Shown piece by piece: positions 1 to 7,020 of a DNA stretch of 12,065 nt. Positions within the stretch are counted from its first letter, which is position 1. Each line of letters opens with the position of its first letter. Made by a program: the position numbers and the translations under genes. The notes below the pieces were generated by a model. It made no database searches. It was given only the letters and a program-made list of their open reading frames with translations, and had not been told where the DNA came from. This stretch comes from Anaerolineae bacterium (GTDB taxonomy: Bacteria > Chloroflexota > Anaerolineae > JAAYZQ01): assembly GCA_016929795.1 (NCBI GenBank), contig JAFGIA010000433.1:1-12065 (forward strand). Reading direction: 5' to 3'.

Positions 1-1
1 G

Positions 2-709
2 GTGGCGCCGCTGGCGACGACGCGGTTGACAGAGGATGTGTTGCCGCCCGACTTGCTCGACCAGCTCAAGCCCGAGTTCGTCGTGCCCCTCGTCCTCTAC
101 TTCTGCTCCGAGCAGTGCGCCGACTCGGGCCTGGTGCTAAATGCCGGCATGGGGCACTACAGCCGGTCCGCCGTCATCAGTGCCCCGGGCGTGGTGCTTG
201 TTGAGGGTGACAGGGCCCCTGACCTGGCCGACATTCACCAGAACTGGGCACGCATCGACAGTTTGCGCGGCGCCCGGACCTACGACGATGCCAACGCGAT
301 GCTGATGAGCATGCTCACCGGGCCGGCGGACTTGAGCGACGAGCCGGAGGAGACAGAGGCGCCGGCCCCAGCGCCGGCTGGCGCCGCCGGGAGCGTGCAG
401 GCCGTCTTTGACAACCTGCCGGGCGCCTTTCAGGCCGGTGCCGCTGCGGGGGTGAGTGTCGTGTTTCAGTTTAGCATCTCGGGCCCGGGGGGCGGCGAGT
501 GGTACGCCGCGATCGACAATGGCGCTCTGACGGTCGCTTTGGGCACCCACAGCAAGCCAACCACCACCCTCAAAATGTCGGATGACGATTTTCTCAAGTA
601 CGTCGGGGGCCAACTGCCCGCTATGCAAGCCTACAGCGCCGGCAAGCTCAAGATCGAAGGCGACCTGATGAAATCGCAGTTGGTGGAAAAACTGTTCAAA
701 TTTCGGTAG
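2..709 (+). CDS. SDR-family (17beta-HSD4/HSDL2-like) dehydrogenase with C-terminal SCP2 domain, 5' truncated
   Basis: The frame is open from the window edge, so the true start and the Rossmann NAD-binding half lie upstream; 235 codons remain. Residues 1-110 resemble the C-terminal end of the dehydrogenase unit of peroxisomal multifunctional enzyme 2 (17beta-HSD4): an APLATTRLTE stretch, then QLKPEFVVPLVLYFCSEQC. An Ala/Pro/Glu-rich linker follows at about 111-130. Residues about 130-235 look like an SCP2 sterol-carrier domain, with the typical ending in which GKLKIEGDLMKSQLV precedes the C-terminus. The expected reaction is oxidation of a 3-hydroxyacyl-CoA to the 3-ketoacyl-CoA, with SCP2 holding the hydrophobic acyl chain. 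No hydratase-2 domain lies between the two parts, so the layout is nearer HSDL2 than MFE-2. The ketoacyl product would be the substrate of the thiolase that follows. Family assignment is by recognition of sequence; the substrate is inferred. Confidence 0.85.
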   Translation: MAPLATTRLTEDVLPPDLLDQLKPEFVVPLVLYFCSEQCADSGLVLNAGMGHYSRSAVISAPGVVLVEGDRAPDLADIHQNWARIDSLRGARTYDDANAMLMSMLTGPADLSDEPEETEAPAPAPAGAAGSVQAVFDNLPGAFQAGAAAGVSVVFQFSISGPGGGEWYAAIDNGALTVALGTHSKPTTTLKMSDDDFLKYVGGQLPAMQAYSAGKLKIEGDLMKSQLVEKLFKFR

Positions 710-763
710 ATTGGTAGCTTGGTAGATTGGGAACTGACCAATCTACCAGTTTACCAATCTACT
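705..763 (+). repeat. Octamer-array hairpin in the SDR-SCP2/thiolase spacer
   Basis: Three tandem octamers (GGTAGATT, GGTAGCTT, GGTAGATT at 705-728) are mirrored by CCAATCTA, CCAGTTTA, CCAATCTA at 738-761, with a 7-nt loop (731-737). Of 24 facing positions in arms 707-730 and 738-761, 21 are Watson-Crick and two more are G-U in RNA. The upstream stop codon TAG (707-709) is inside the left arm. The stem ends just before the thiolase ribosome-binding site (GAGGAG, 768-773). It could act as an mRNA stabiliser, attenuator or partial terminator; no T-tract follows. Confidence 0.85.
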
Positions 764-781
764 TCGTGAGGAGAGAACACT

Positions 782-1990
782 ATGGCCACAGGCATCAGAG
801 ACAAAGTTGTGATCCTCGGCATGGGCTGCACCAAGTTCGGCGAGCGGTGGGCGGTGGGCAGCGAGGAGCTGATGGTCGAGGCGTTCGAAGAGGCGGTGGC
901 GGATGCCGGGATCGAGCGTGGTCAGATCCAGGCCGCGTGGTTCGGCACATGCATGGAAGAGGTCAGCGTCGGCAAGAGTGCCCTGGCGATGTCGCTGACG
1001 CTCCGCCTGCCCAAGATCCCGGTCACCCGTGTCGAGAACTATTGCGCCACGGGCACCGAGGCGTTTCGGGGCGCCTGCTACGCCGTGGCGTCGGGCGCAT
1101 ACGACATCGCCCTCGCGCTGGGCGTCGAAAAGTTGAAGGACATTGGCTATGGCGGGCTTCCTAACTGGGGGGCCAATGCCGGGTCGCTGACCTGGCAGTG
1201 GATGCCCAACATTACCGCGCCGGGCCTCTTTGCCCAGCTCGCCAGCGCCTACGCCGCCAAGCACAAGATCCCGATGAACGAGCTAAAGCGCGCCATGGCC
1301 CACGTCTCGGCCAAGAGCCACGCCAACGCCGTCCTCAATCCCAAGGCGCACCTGCGCAAGGCGGTGACCGTCGACCAGGTGATGGCAGCGCCGATCATTG
1401 CGCACCCGCTGGGCCTGTTCGACTGCTGCGGTGTCAGCGACGGGGCCGCGTGCGCCATTGTCACCACGCCCGACATGGCCCGGGGGCTGGGCAAGAAGGA
1501 ACTGGTCAGCGTCAAGGCGCTCCAGCTCGCGCTCAGCAGCGGCGAGGAGATGGGATATAACGAGTGGGACGGCGATCACCTGGTCACCACCTCCCAGTGC
1601 AGCCAGATAGCCTACGACGAGGCGGGCATCACCGATCCGCGCGCCGAGATCAGCATGATGGAGGTCCACGACTGCTTTTCGATCACCGAGCTGGTGACGA
1701 TGGAGGACCTGCACATCTCGGAGCGGGGCGGCGCGGTGCGCGACGTGCTCGACGGCTGTTTCGACCTGGATGGTGCCATCCCCTGCCAGCCCGATGGCGG
1801 GCTCAAGTGCTTTGGACATCCGATCGGCGCGTCGGGGCTGCGCATGTTGTACGAGATGTACCTGCAGCTCCACGGCCGCGCCGGCGACCGCCAGCTCGAC
1901 AACCCGCGCTATGGCCTCACGCACAATCTCGGCGGCATGCCGCACATGAACATCAGCAGCATCACCATCGTGGGGCGCTATGGTGAGTGA
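782..1990 (+). CDS. SCP2-type (SCPx-like) thiolase
   Basis: A 402-residue thiolase-fold enzyme that should cleave 3-ketoacyl-CoA with CoA, releasing acetyl- or propionyl-CoA. The nucleophilic cysteine is C88 in VENYCATGTEA. The EVHDCF motif gives H296 and C298, and H346 lies in FGHPIGASG. Near the C-terminus the classical thiolase CxGG cysteine motif is replaced by HNLGG (381-385). An HDCF cysteine acting as second catalytic cysteine is the known hallmark of SCP2-thiolases, the class of animal SCPx that accepts branched and sterol-side-chain ketoacyl-CoAs. Length is normal for a stand-alone thiolase without its own SCP2 domain; that domain sits on the upstream dehydrogenase instead. The start is supported by GAGGAG at 768-773, eight nt before the ATG. 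Some relatives are non-catalytic scaffold subunits, but the catalytic residues here look intact. Confidence 0.9.
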   Translation: MATGIRDKVVILGMGCTKFGERWAVGSEELMVEAFEEAVADAGIERGQIQAAWFGTCMEEVSVGKSALAMSLTLRLPKIPVTRVENYCATGTEAFRGACYAVASGAYDIALALGVEKLKDIGYGGLPNWGANAGSLTWQWMPNITAPGLFAQLASAYAAKHKIPMNELKRAMAHVSAKSHANAVLNPKAHLRKAVTVDQVMAAPIIAHPLGLFDCCGVSDGAACAIVTTPDMARGLGKKELVSVKALQLALSSGEEMGYNEWDGDHLVTTSQCSQIAYDEAGITDPRAEISMMEVHDCFSITELVTMEDLHISERGGAVRDVLDGCFDLDGAIPCQPDGGLKCFGHPIGASGLRMLYEMYLQLHGRAGDRQLDNPRYGLTHNLGGMPHMNISSITIVGRYGE

Positions 1991-1993
1991 TTG

Positions 1994-2037
1994 GGTATTA
2001 GGAGCGGCTGCATATCTCACACCTAATATCTAATACC
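1994..2037 (+). repeat. Inverted repeat with two alternative stems in the thiolase/109-aa spacer
   Basis: GGTATTAG (1994-2001) pairs perfectly with CTAATACC (2030-2037). Alternatively TATTAGG (1996-2002) pairs with CCTAATA (2022-2028), so the two stems exclude each other. The right arm reads as two overlapping copies of the same word. The element starts just past the thiolase stop (1988-1990) and ends seven nt before the next ribosome-binding site. Confidence 0.6.
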
Positions 2038-2054
2038 AGTTCCGAGAGGATGCA

Positions 2055-2384
2055 GTGGTACAGGAATACATCCATCAGCCACTCGGGCAGGAGGTGGCCG
2101 CTATCGGCGGGTATTACGTGTTGGTGAAAGAAGGTCGGCTGGTTTTTGAGGGGCGGGAGGTGCTCTACCTGGTGGGGCACGCGGCATTCGATGCGACCTG
2201 CTGTGGGGTGGGCGGCTGTGCCTACGCACTGGTGCCCGGGTTTGTGCTGAGGTGGAAAGAGAAAACGAACCAGGATGGTCTTGGTGTGTCCGGGATCGAG
2301 CCGATCCGTGACCAACGTGCGCAGCACGAGATTGAGCGGCTGATTCAGAAGCAGGAAATTGTGCCACAGGTGGTGTTTCTATAA
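2055..2384 (+). CDS. Unrecognised 109-aa protein with CCGVGGC cluster
   Basis: A small soluble-looking protein; I do not recognise the family with certainty. The start is GTG at 2055, chosen because GAGAGGA (2044-2050) sits four nt upstream and the frame then runs without interruption. Visible features are a Gly/Val-rich N-terminal half, a hydrophobic strand REVLYLVGHAAFDATCC, a tight cysteine cluster CCGVGGC at residues 49-55, and a charged, probably helical tail (about 84-105). Three closely spaced cysteines could bind a metal or an Fe-S centre, or do thiol chemistry; that is inference. There is no signal peptide or membrane segment. It occupies the slot next to an SCP2-type thiolase where many bacteria and archaea carry a DUF35 zinc-ribbon/OB-fold partner, but its cysteines do not form the two-CxxC zinc ribbon of DUF35. 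An accessory subunit of the thiolase is one possibility. Confidence 0.75.
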   Translation: MVQEYIHQPLGQEVAAIGGYYVLVKEGRLVFEGREVLYLVGHAAFDATCCGVGGCAYALVPGFVLRWKEKTNQDGLGVSGIEPIRDQRAQHEIERLIQKQEIVPQVVFL

Positions 2385-2399
2385 CGGGTTGGACAGGTC

Positions 2400-2415
2400 G
2401 CCGGATCGATCCGGC
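2400..2415. repeat. 16-bp perfect palindrome (GCCGGATCGATCCGGC)
   Basis: A perfect 16-bp palindrome in the 53-nt spacer between the 109-aa gene and the ligase gene, about ten nt before the AGGAGG (2425-2430) of the ligase. The GGCCTACA flank resembles dispersed REP-like palindromes seen in many bacterial genomes. It could equally be a dimeric regulator site. Confidence 0.6.
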
Positions 2416-2437
2416 CTACACGAGAGGAGGAAAGGTC

Positions 2438-4132
2438 ATGGACAAGCTGTGGTTAAAACACTATGACGAGGGGATACCGGCAACGATGGACTATCCCCGC
2501 ATCCCCGTGGACCGGATGCTGGCCGATTCCGCCCGCAAGCATCCGGAGCAGACAGCCACCATCTTTGGAGCGATGGTCGGCTCGCGGCTGATGGATGCCA
2601 AGCTCACCTACCACCATCTCGACGACGCGGTCAACCGCTTTGCTGCCGGGCTGGAGCAGATGGGGGTGGGCAAGGGCGACAGGGTAGCGATCCAGCTTCC
2701 CAACAGCCCTCAGTTTATCATCGCCGCCTATGCTACCTGGCGGCTGGGTGCGATCGTCGTCTGCTGCAATCCCCTGTACATCGGGCGGGAGATCGAGCAC
2801 CTCGTGCAGGACTCGGGTGCCGAAACATTCGTTGTGATGAGCCAGTTGTACGAGCGCGTCAAGGGCGTGCGCGCCCAAACCGGCCTGAAGCGCGTGATCG
2901 TCACCAACATCAAGGAGTATTTCCCCGGCATGCTCAAGCTCCTCTTTACGCTGGCCAAAGAGAAAAAAGATGGCCACAAGGTGGATATCTCGGGCGACGC
3001 CGGCACCTACTGGTTCCAGGATGTGATGAGGCGGGGTCGCGGCCGGCCCACCCCGGTCGAGATCGACCCCGACTCGGTTTCGACGCTCATCTACACCGGC
3101 GGCACGACGGGTGGTCCGAAGGGGGCGCAGCTCACCCACTTTAACCTGGTGTCCAACGCGGCCGCGCTGAGCCTGTGGGGCAAGGCCCGCGAGGCGGAGG
3201 ACGTGATGCTTGCCGTGATGCCCTACTTTCACAGCTACGGCCTCACCGTCGGCATGAACGTGCCCATTTACAATGCCTCCAAGATCGTCATGATCCCGAA
3301 CCCGCGCGACATGGTGCACGTGCTCAAGTCGATCGAGACGCACCGCGCTACCTATTATCCCGGTGTGCCGACCATGTTCGTGGGGCTGCTCAACTTTCCA
3401 GCGCGCGGCGACTATGATCTGACGTCGCTGCGCTTTGCCGTGAGCGCCGCCGCGCCGCTGGCGCCCGAGACGCAGGATCAGTTTCAGGCAGTGACCGGCG
3501 GCAAGATGCTCCAGGCTTACGGGCTGACAGAGACGAGCCCGTGCGCCACCATGGAGCCGATCGACCGCCCCAAGCCGCACTCCATCGGCTTGCCACTGCC
3601 CGACACCGATGTCAAGATCGTGGACCTGTTCACGGGCACGGAAGAGTGCCCTGTGGGCGAAAGCGGCGAGATCATTATCAAGGGGCCGCAGGTGATGAAG
3701 GGCTATTGGAACCTGCCTACCGAGACCGAGAACGCGCTGCGTGTCGGTCCCGACGGTGAGCCTGGCTGGTTCTTTTCCGGCGACATTGGCTTCATGGACG
3801 AGGAGGGCTACCTGCACATCACCGATCGTAAGAAGGACATCATCATTTCGGGCGGCTATAACATCTATCCGACTGAGGTCGAGACGGTGTTGTTCGAGCA
3901 TCCCGCGATCAAGGAAGCGGCGGTCATCGGCGTGCCGCACGAGGAGTGGGGCGAGACGCCCAAGGCGTTCGTCGTGCTCAAAGAGGGCCAATCCGCCACC
4001 GCGGAGGAGATCATTGCCTTCTGCCGCGAACGGATGGCCCACTACCGTGCTCCACGGATCGTCGAGTTCCGCGACGACCTGCCCAAGAGCATTATCGGGA
4101 AGGTGCTGCGGCGGGAGCTGCGGGAGAAGTGA
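2438..4132 (+). CDS. fadD: Long-chain fatty-acyl-CoA ligase (AMP-forming)
   Basis: A 564-residue member of the ANL adenylate-forming superfamily, which activates a carboxylic acid with ATP to an acyl-AMP and then a CoA thioester. The P-loop-like motif YTGGTTGGPKG is at 219-229, followed by the acyl-pocket motif MPYFHSYG (261-268), the A5 motif QAYGLTETSP (359-368), SGDIGFMDEEGY (447-458), and the hinge DRKKDIIISGGYNIYP (463-478). The C-terminal adenylation lysine is K555 in SIIGKVLRREL. Length matches bacterial FadD-type long-chain ligases. The start follows AGGAGG (2425-2430) with a seven-nt gap. It is likely the entry enzyme of the operon, making the CoA ester that the racemase, crotonase, SDR-SCP2 and thiolase then use. 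The symbol is by family resemblance; the actual acid (straight, branched or cyclic) cannot be read from sequence. Confidence 0.92.
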   Translation: MDKLWLKHYDEGIPATMDYPRIPVDRMLADSARKHPEQTATIFGAMVGSRLMDAKLTYHHLDDAVNRFAAGLEQMGVGKGDRVAIQLPNSPQFIIAAYATWRLGAIVVCCNPLYIGREIEHLVQDSGAETFVVMSQLYERVKGVRAQTGLKRVIVTNIKEYFPGMLKLLFTLAKEKKDGHKVDISGDAGTYWFQDVMRRGRGRPTPVEIDPDSVSTLIYTGGTTGGPKGAQLTHFNLVSNAAALSLWGKAREAEDVMLAVMPYFHSYGLTVGMNVPIYNASKIVMIPNPRDMVHVLKSIETHRATYYPGVPTMFVGLLNFPARGDYDLTSLRFAVSAAAPLAPETQDQFQAVTGGKMLQAYGLTETSPCATMEPIDRPKPHSIGLPLPDTDVKIVDLFTGTEECPVGESGEIIIKGPQVMKGYWNLPTETENALRVGPDGEPGWFFSGDIGFMDEEGYLHITDRKKDIIISGGYNIYPTEVETVLFEHPAIKEAAVIGVPHEEWGETPKAFVVLKEGQSATAEEIIAFCRERMAHYRAPRIVEFRDDLPKSIIGKVLRRELREK

Positions 4133-4201
4133 TGCGTGGTGCGTGAGGCGTGAGCAGTGGGGGGTGAACACGTTTCACGTATCATGCACACGTATCACGT
4201 C
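4130..4201 (+). repeat. Heptamer-array inverted repeat in the ligase/CrtI-like spacer
   Basis: Starting on the ligase stop TGA, a period-7 array runs TGATGCG, TGGTGCG, TGAGGCG, TGAGCAG, TGGGGGG (4130-4164). The right side carries the inverted word: CACGTTTCA (4169-4177) and CACGTATCA (4176-4184 and 4189-4197). TGATGCGTG (4130-4138) can pair with 4189-4197, with one G-U. Other registers also pair, so the fold is ambiguous. GAAAGGA (4204-4210), the next ribosome-binding site, follows immediately. Confidence 0.65.
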
Positions 4202-4218
4202 TTGAAAGGAACGGCTGT

Positions 4219-5757
4219 ATGACAGAAAAGTACGATGCCATCGTCATCGGGGCCGGGCTGGGGGGACTGGCGGCGGCGACGACGATGGCCCACAGCGGGT
4301 TGCGCGTGCTGCTGCTGGAGCGGCACAACGTGCCAGGCGGGTATGCAACAAGCTTTGTGCGCAGCCGCGCAGGGGGCGGCCAGTACGAGTTCGAGGTGGC
4401 CCTGCACGAACTATCGGGCATTGGCCCGCCAGAATCGCGGGGCAACGTCTATCGCGTGTTGGAGCACCTGGGCGTGACGGACAGGGTCGAGTTTTTGCAC
4501 GTGCTCCACCTCTATCGCGCCGTCTTTGACCCTGGTTCCGGCCAGGGCCTCGACATCACCTTGCCCGTCGGCCGCGAGGCGTTCGAGGCCACGCTGGCGG
4601 CGGCCTTTCCCCACGAGGCAACGGGCATCCACCGCTTCCTGGGGCGCGTGTTCGACTTTGGCCGCGAGTATGCTCGCTTTTTGCGCGACAGGCGCGGCAC
4701 CCACCCGCTGGTGGTCCCATTCCGTTTTCCCCACTTTGTGCGCTACCTGCCGACGACCTGGGGCCAGGTGCTTGACCGTGACGTCAAGGACCCGGCCGCA
4801 CGCGCGGTCCTGTCCGCGTACTGGGGCTATGTCGGGCTGCCGCCCTCTCAGATCTCGTTCGTGTACATGGCCAGCACCCTGGCGGCGTACGTCCGGCGCG
4901 GCGCCGCTTTTCCGAAAGGCCGGTCGCAGGCGCTGTCCAACGCTTTTCTCTCCACCTTTGAGGCGCTGGGCGGCGAGGTGCGTTTCAACTGCGGCGTGCA
5001 GCGCATCACGACGGCGGGTGGCCGCGTCGCCGGCGTGATCACAGAAGAGGAAGAAGAGGTGCACGCCGACTGGATCGTGTCGAATGCCGATCCGATCACC
5101 ACCTGCCGCGACCTGATCGGCCCCGAGAATGTGCCCCCGGCGTTTTTCACCAATCTCCAGTCAAGCGAGGTTGCCGCGTCCACGATCAATGTCTACATGG
5201 GGGTGGCCTGTCCGCCAGAGGAGTTGGGCCTGACCGAGCACGAGATTTTTATCAACACCGGCTATGACTTGGAGCGGCATTACCAGGGCATGAAGGCTAT
5301 CATCCCGCCGCAGGCGATCGCCGTCACCTGCTACAATGCCGTCTATCCCAACATCTCTCCGCCCGGCACGTCGATGGTGGTGCTGACGGCGCTGGCCTAC
5401 GGCGAGCCGTGGTACACGGTGCCGCCGGCCGAGTACGTGGATACAAAAAACCGGATGGCCGATGCCATGATCAACCTCGCCGAGCGGATTGCGCCTGGCC
5501 TGCGCCGTCACACGGAAGTGGTCGAGGTCTCGACCCCGTTGACCAACATGCGCTACGCAAGCACGCTGGGCGGCAGCATCTATGGCTTTAACCAACCGCC
5601 GCACGACAATATGGTGTGGCGGTTGGGCTACAAGGGGCCGCTCGACGGCCTTTACTTTGCCGGCGCCTGGACTCAACCCGGCGGCGGTTTCGAGCCGACG
5701 ATGATGTCGGGGGTGCGTGCGGGGCGCGCGGTGTCGTTCAAGAGTGGGAAGGGATGA
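4219..5757 (+). CDS. CrtI/retinol-saturase-like FAD-dependent oxidoreductase
   Basis: A 512-residue flavoprotein of the phytoene-desaturase/carotenoid-isomerase/retinol-saturase group. The N-terminal Rossmann motif reads YDAIVIGAGLGGLAAA (5-20), with E34 in LLLERH placed to bind the FAD ribose and NVPGGYATSF after it. The C-terminal FAD signature, GLYFAGAWTQPGGGFEPTMMSG (477-498), is typical of the family. There is no signal peptide; these enzymes are usually peripheral on the membrane, where they meet isoprenoid substrates. Known relatives desaturate, saturate or isomerise C=C bonds in polyenes. No phytoene synthase or other carotenoid gene is nearby; the neighbours are acyl-CoA enzymes, so a role in reducing or oxidising an unsaturated isoprenoid-like catabolic substrate is more likely than carotenoid synthesis. 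The next gene begins 12 nt after its stop, which suggests co-translation and perhaps electron transfer between the products. Confidence 0.85.
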   Translation: MTEKYDAIVIGAGLGGLAAATTMAHSGLRVLLLERHNVPGGYATSFVRSRAGGGQYEFEVALHELSGIGPPESRGNVYRVLEHLGVTDRVEFLHVLHLYRAVFDPGSGQGLDITLPVGREAFEATLAAAFPHEATGIHRFLGRVFDFGREYARFLRDRRGTHPLVVPFRFPHFVRYLPTTWGQVLDRDVKDPAARAVLSAYWGYVGLPPSQISFVYMASTLAAYVRRGAAFPKGRSQALSNAFLSTFEALGGEVRFNCGVQRITTAGGRVAGVITEEEEEVHADWIVSNADPITTCRDLIGPENVPPAFFTNLQSSEVAASTINVYMGVACPPEELGLTEHEIFINTGYDLERHYQGMKAIIPPQAIAVTCYNAVYPNISPPGTSMVVLTALAYGEPWYTVPPAEYVDTKNRMADAMINLAERIAPGLRRHTEVVEVSTPLTNMRYASTLGGSIYGFNQPPHDNMVWRLGYKGPLDGLYFAGAWTQPGGGFEPTMMSGVRAGRAVSFKSGKG

Positions 5758-5769
5758 GGACAAGAAACC

Positions 5770-6957
5770 GTGACACCAGAGATCGTTCATTGGCTGCAGG
5801 ATATCTACCAGTACCGGCGCGTGGCGCGGCGGCGGAAGGCGCTGCGCCGGCCGGGGCAGGGAGCGGACTATACGGCCGACAGGGATACAGTGCGCCGTGT
5901 GGTGTCTCGCCTGCACCCCAAGCGGATGCGGCTGCGCGTGGTCGAGGTCGTCGAGGAGACGCCGACGACCAAGACACTACGCCTCGCGCGTGTCGACGGG
6001 CCGCTGCCGCCGTGGCGGCCCGGGCAGTATGTCAATGCCTTTGTGGATGTGGACGGTGTGCTGACCAGCCGGCCCTACAGCATTTCGTCGGTCCCCGGCA
6101 CGGAATATCTCGACCTGACGGTGCGCGACAAGCCCGGTGGCTTGGTGGCGCCCTACCTGTTGAACCAGGTGCAGGCGGGTGACGAGCTGGAGACGACTGG
6201 CCCGGCGGGCAGCTTTTACCACGAGCCGCTCATCGACGGCACAGACCTGGTCTTTCTGGCAGGGGGCAGCGGCGTCACGCCTTTTATGAGCATCATCCGT
6301 GACGCGCTCCAGAACGGCCGCGCGCTCGACATGCACCTGCTGTACGGCAGCCGCACGCCCGACGACGTGATTTTCGGCGCCGAGCTGGCCGATCTCGCCG
6401 CCCGTCATGCCCACTTGCACTACACACTGGTAGTGTCCGAGCCGCCGCCGGGCTACGATGGGGTGACCGGCTTTTTGACGGCAGATCTGATCCGGGCCAA
6501 CGTGGGTGACGTGACGGGCAAGACCTTTTACATCTGCGGCCCTAACGTCATGGTTGACTTTTGCCTGGCGGCACTGGCGGAGCTGGGCGTGCCCGCCCAA
6601 AGAGTACTCGGCTCCAAGATCAAGCGCGAGCTGTACGGCCCACCCGCCGACGTGACGTGCGAGGCGAGCTGGCCCGTAGGGCTCGACCCCGACACGCTTT
6701 TTGACGTCGAGATCGAGGGGCACGAGACGATCTATGCACCTGCGGGCGAGCCACTGCTCAACTCGCTGGAGCGCTATGGCATTGTCGTGCCGGCAGTGTG
6801 CCGTGCCGGTGAGTGCAGTGCCTGCCGCACCCGGCTCCTTTCCGGCCGCGTCTTTCAGCCCGCCCACACCGGCCTGCGCGAATCGGATCGAGTGCACGGC
6901 TACATTCATGCGTGCGTGAGCTATCCGGTGGAGGATATACAAATTCGGCTGCCGTGA
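5770..6957 (+). CDS. FAD/NAD(P)- and [2Fe-2S]-binding oxidoreductase (ferredoxin reductase, PaaE/Hmp-type layout)
   Basis: A 395-residue electron-transfer protein. After a basic N-terminal extension (1-50), the FAD domain carries RPYSISS (101-107). The NAD(P) domain has GGSGVTP (165-171) and ICGPNVM (255-261). A plant-type ferredoxin domain at the C-terminus has C344-x4-C349-x2-C352-x29-C382, the exact spacing for a [2Fe-2S] cluster. It should move electrons from NAD(P)H through FAD to the cluster and on to a partner oxygenase or reductase. The start is GTG at 5770, with GAGGA (5756-5760) overlapping the end of the previous gene; the next in-frame Met is residue 53, too late to spare the N-terminal part. 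No oxygenase subunit is in the window, so the partner may be the adjacent CrtI-like enzyme (12-nt gap) or be encoded elsewhere. The Arg-rich start (RRVARRRKALRR, 16-27) could help membrane association. Confidence 0.9.
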   Translation: MTPEIVHWLQDIYQYRRVARRRKALRRPGQGADYTADRDTVRRVVSRLHPKRMRLRVVEVVEETPTTKTLRLARVDGPLPPWRPGQYVNAFVDVDGVLTSRPYSISSVPGTEYLDLTVRDKPGGLVAPYLLNQVQAGDELETTGPAGSFYHEPLIDGTDLVFLAGGSGVTPFMSIIRDALQNGRALDMHLLYGSRTPDDVIFGAELADLAARHAHLHYTLVVSEPPPGYDGVTGFLTADLIRANVGDVTGKTFYICGPNVMVDFCLAALAELGVPAQRVLGSKIKRELYGPPADVTCEASWPVGLDPDTLFDVEIEGHETIYAPAGEPLLNSLERYGIVVPAVCRAGECSACRTRLLSGRVFQPAHTGLRESDRVHGYIHACVSYPVEDIQIRLP

Positions 6958-7012
6958 TACGTGATCCGTGAGGCGTGAGGCGTGATCCGTGAACTCGTGC
7001 CTCACGGATCAC
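6955..7012 (+). repeat. Heptamer-array hairpin with two competing stems
   Basis: Beginning on the stop TGA of the reductase, the array runs TGATACG, TGATCCG, TGAGGCG, TGAGGCG, TGATCCG (6955-6989), placing TGA in all three frames within 17 nt. GTGATCCGTGAGGC (6961-6974) is perfectly complementary to 6999-7012 (14 bp, 24-nt loop). GTGATCCGTGA (6982-6992) is perfectly complementary to 7002-7012 (11 bp, 9-nt loop). The two stems share the right arm and exclude each other. The ribosome-binding site of the next gene starts eight nt downstream. Confidence 0.85.
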
Positions 7013-7020
7013 CTATTACC

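Noticed and set aside
2453..4171. A 572-codon open frame on the - strand, opposite the ligase gene
   Set aside because: It mirrors the ligase, whose motifs are all on the + strand. Its translation is His/Arg/Leu-rich low-complexity sequence with no family signature, as expected for the antisense of GC-rich DNA.
5161..7005. Long - strand open frames opposite the CrtI-like and reductase genes (5161-5916, 5977-7005)
   Set aside because: Same antisense pattern: His/Arg/Gln-rich, no recognisable domain, fully covered by strongly supported + strand genes.
6955..7012. Short repeats considered as a CRISPR array
   Set aside because: The units are only 7 nt, contiguous, with no unique spacers and no cas genes; they form a hairpin instead.
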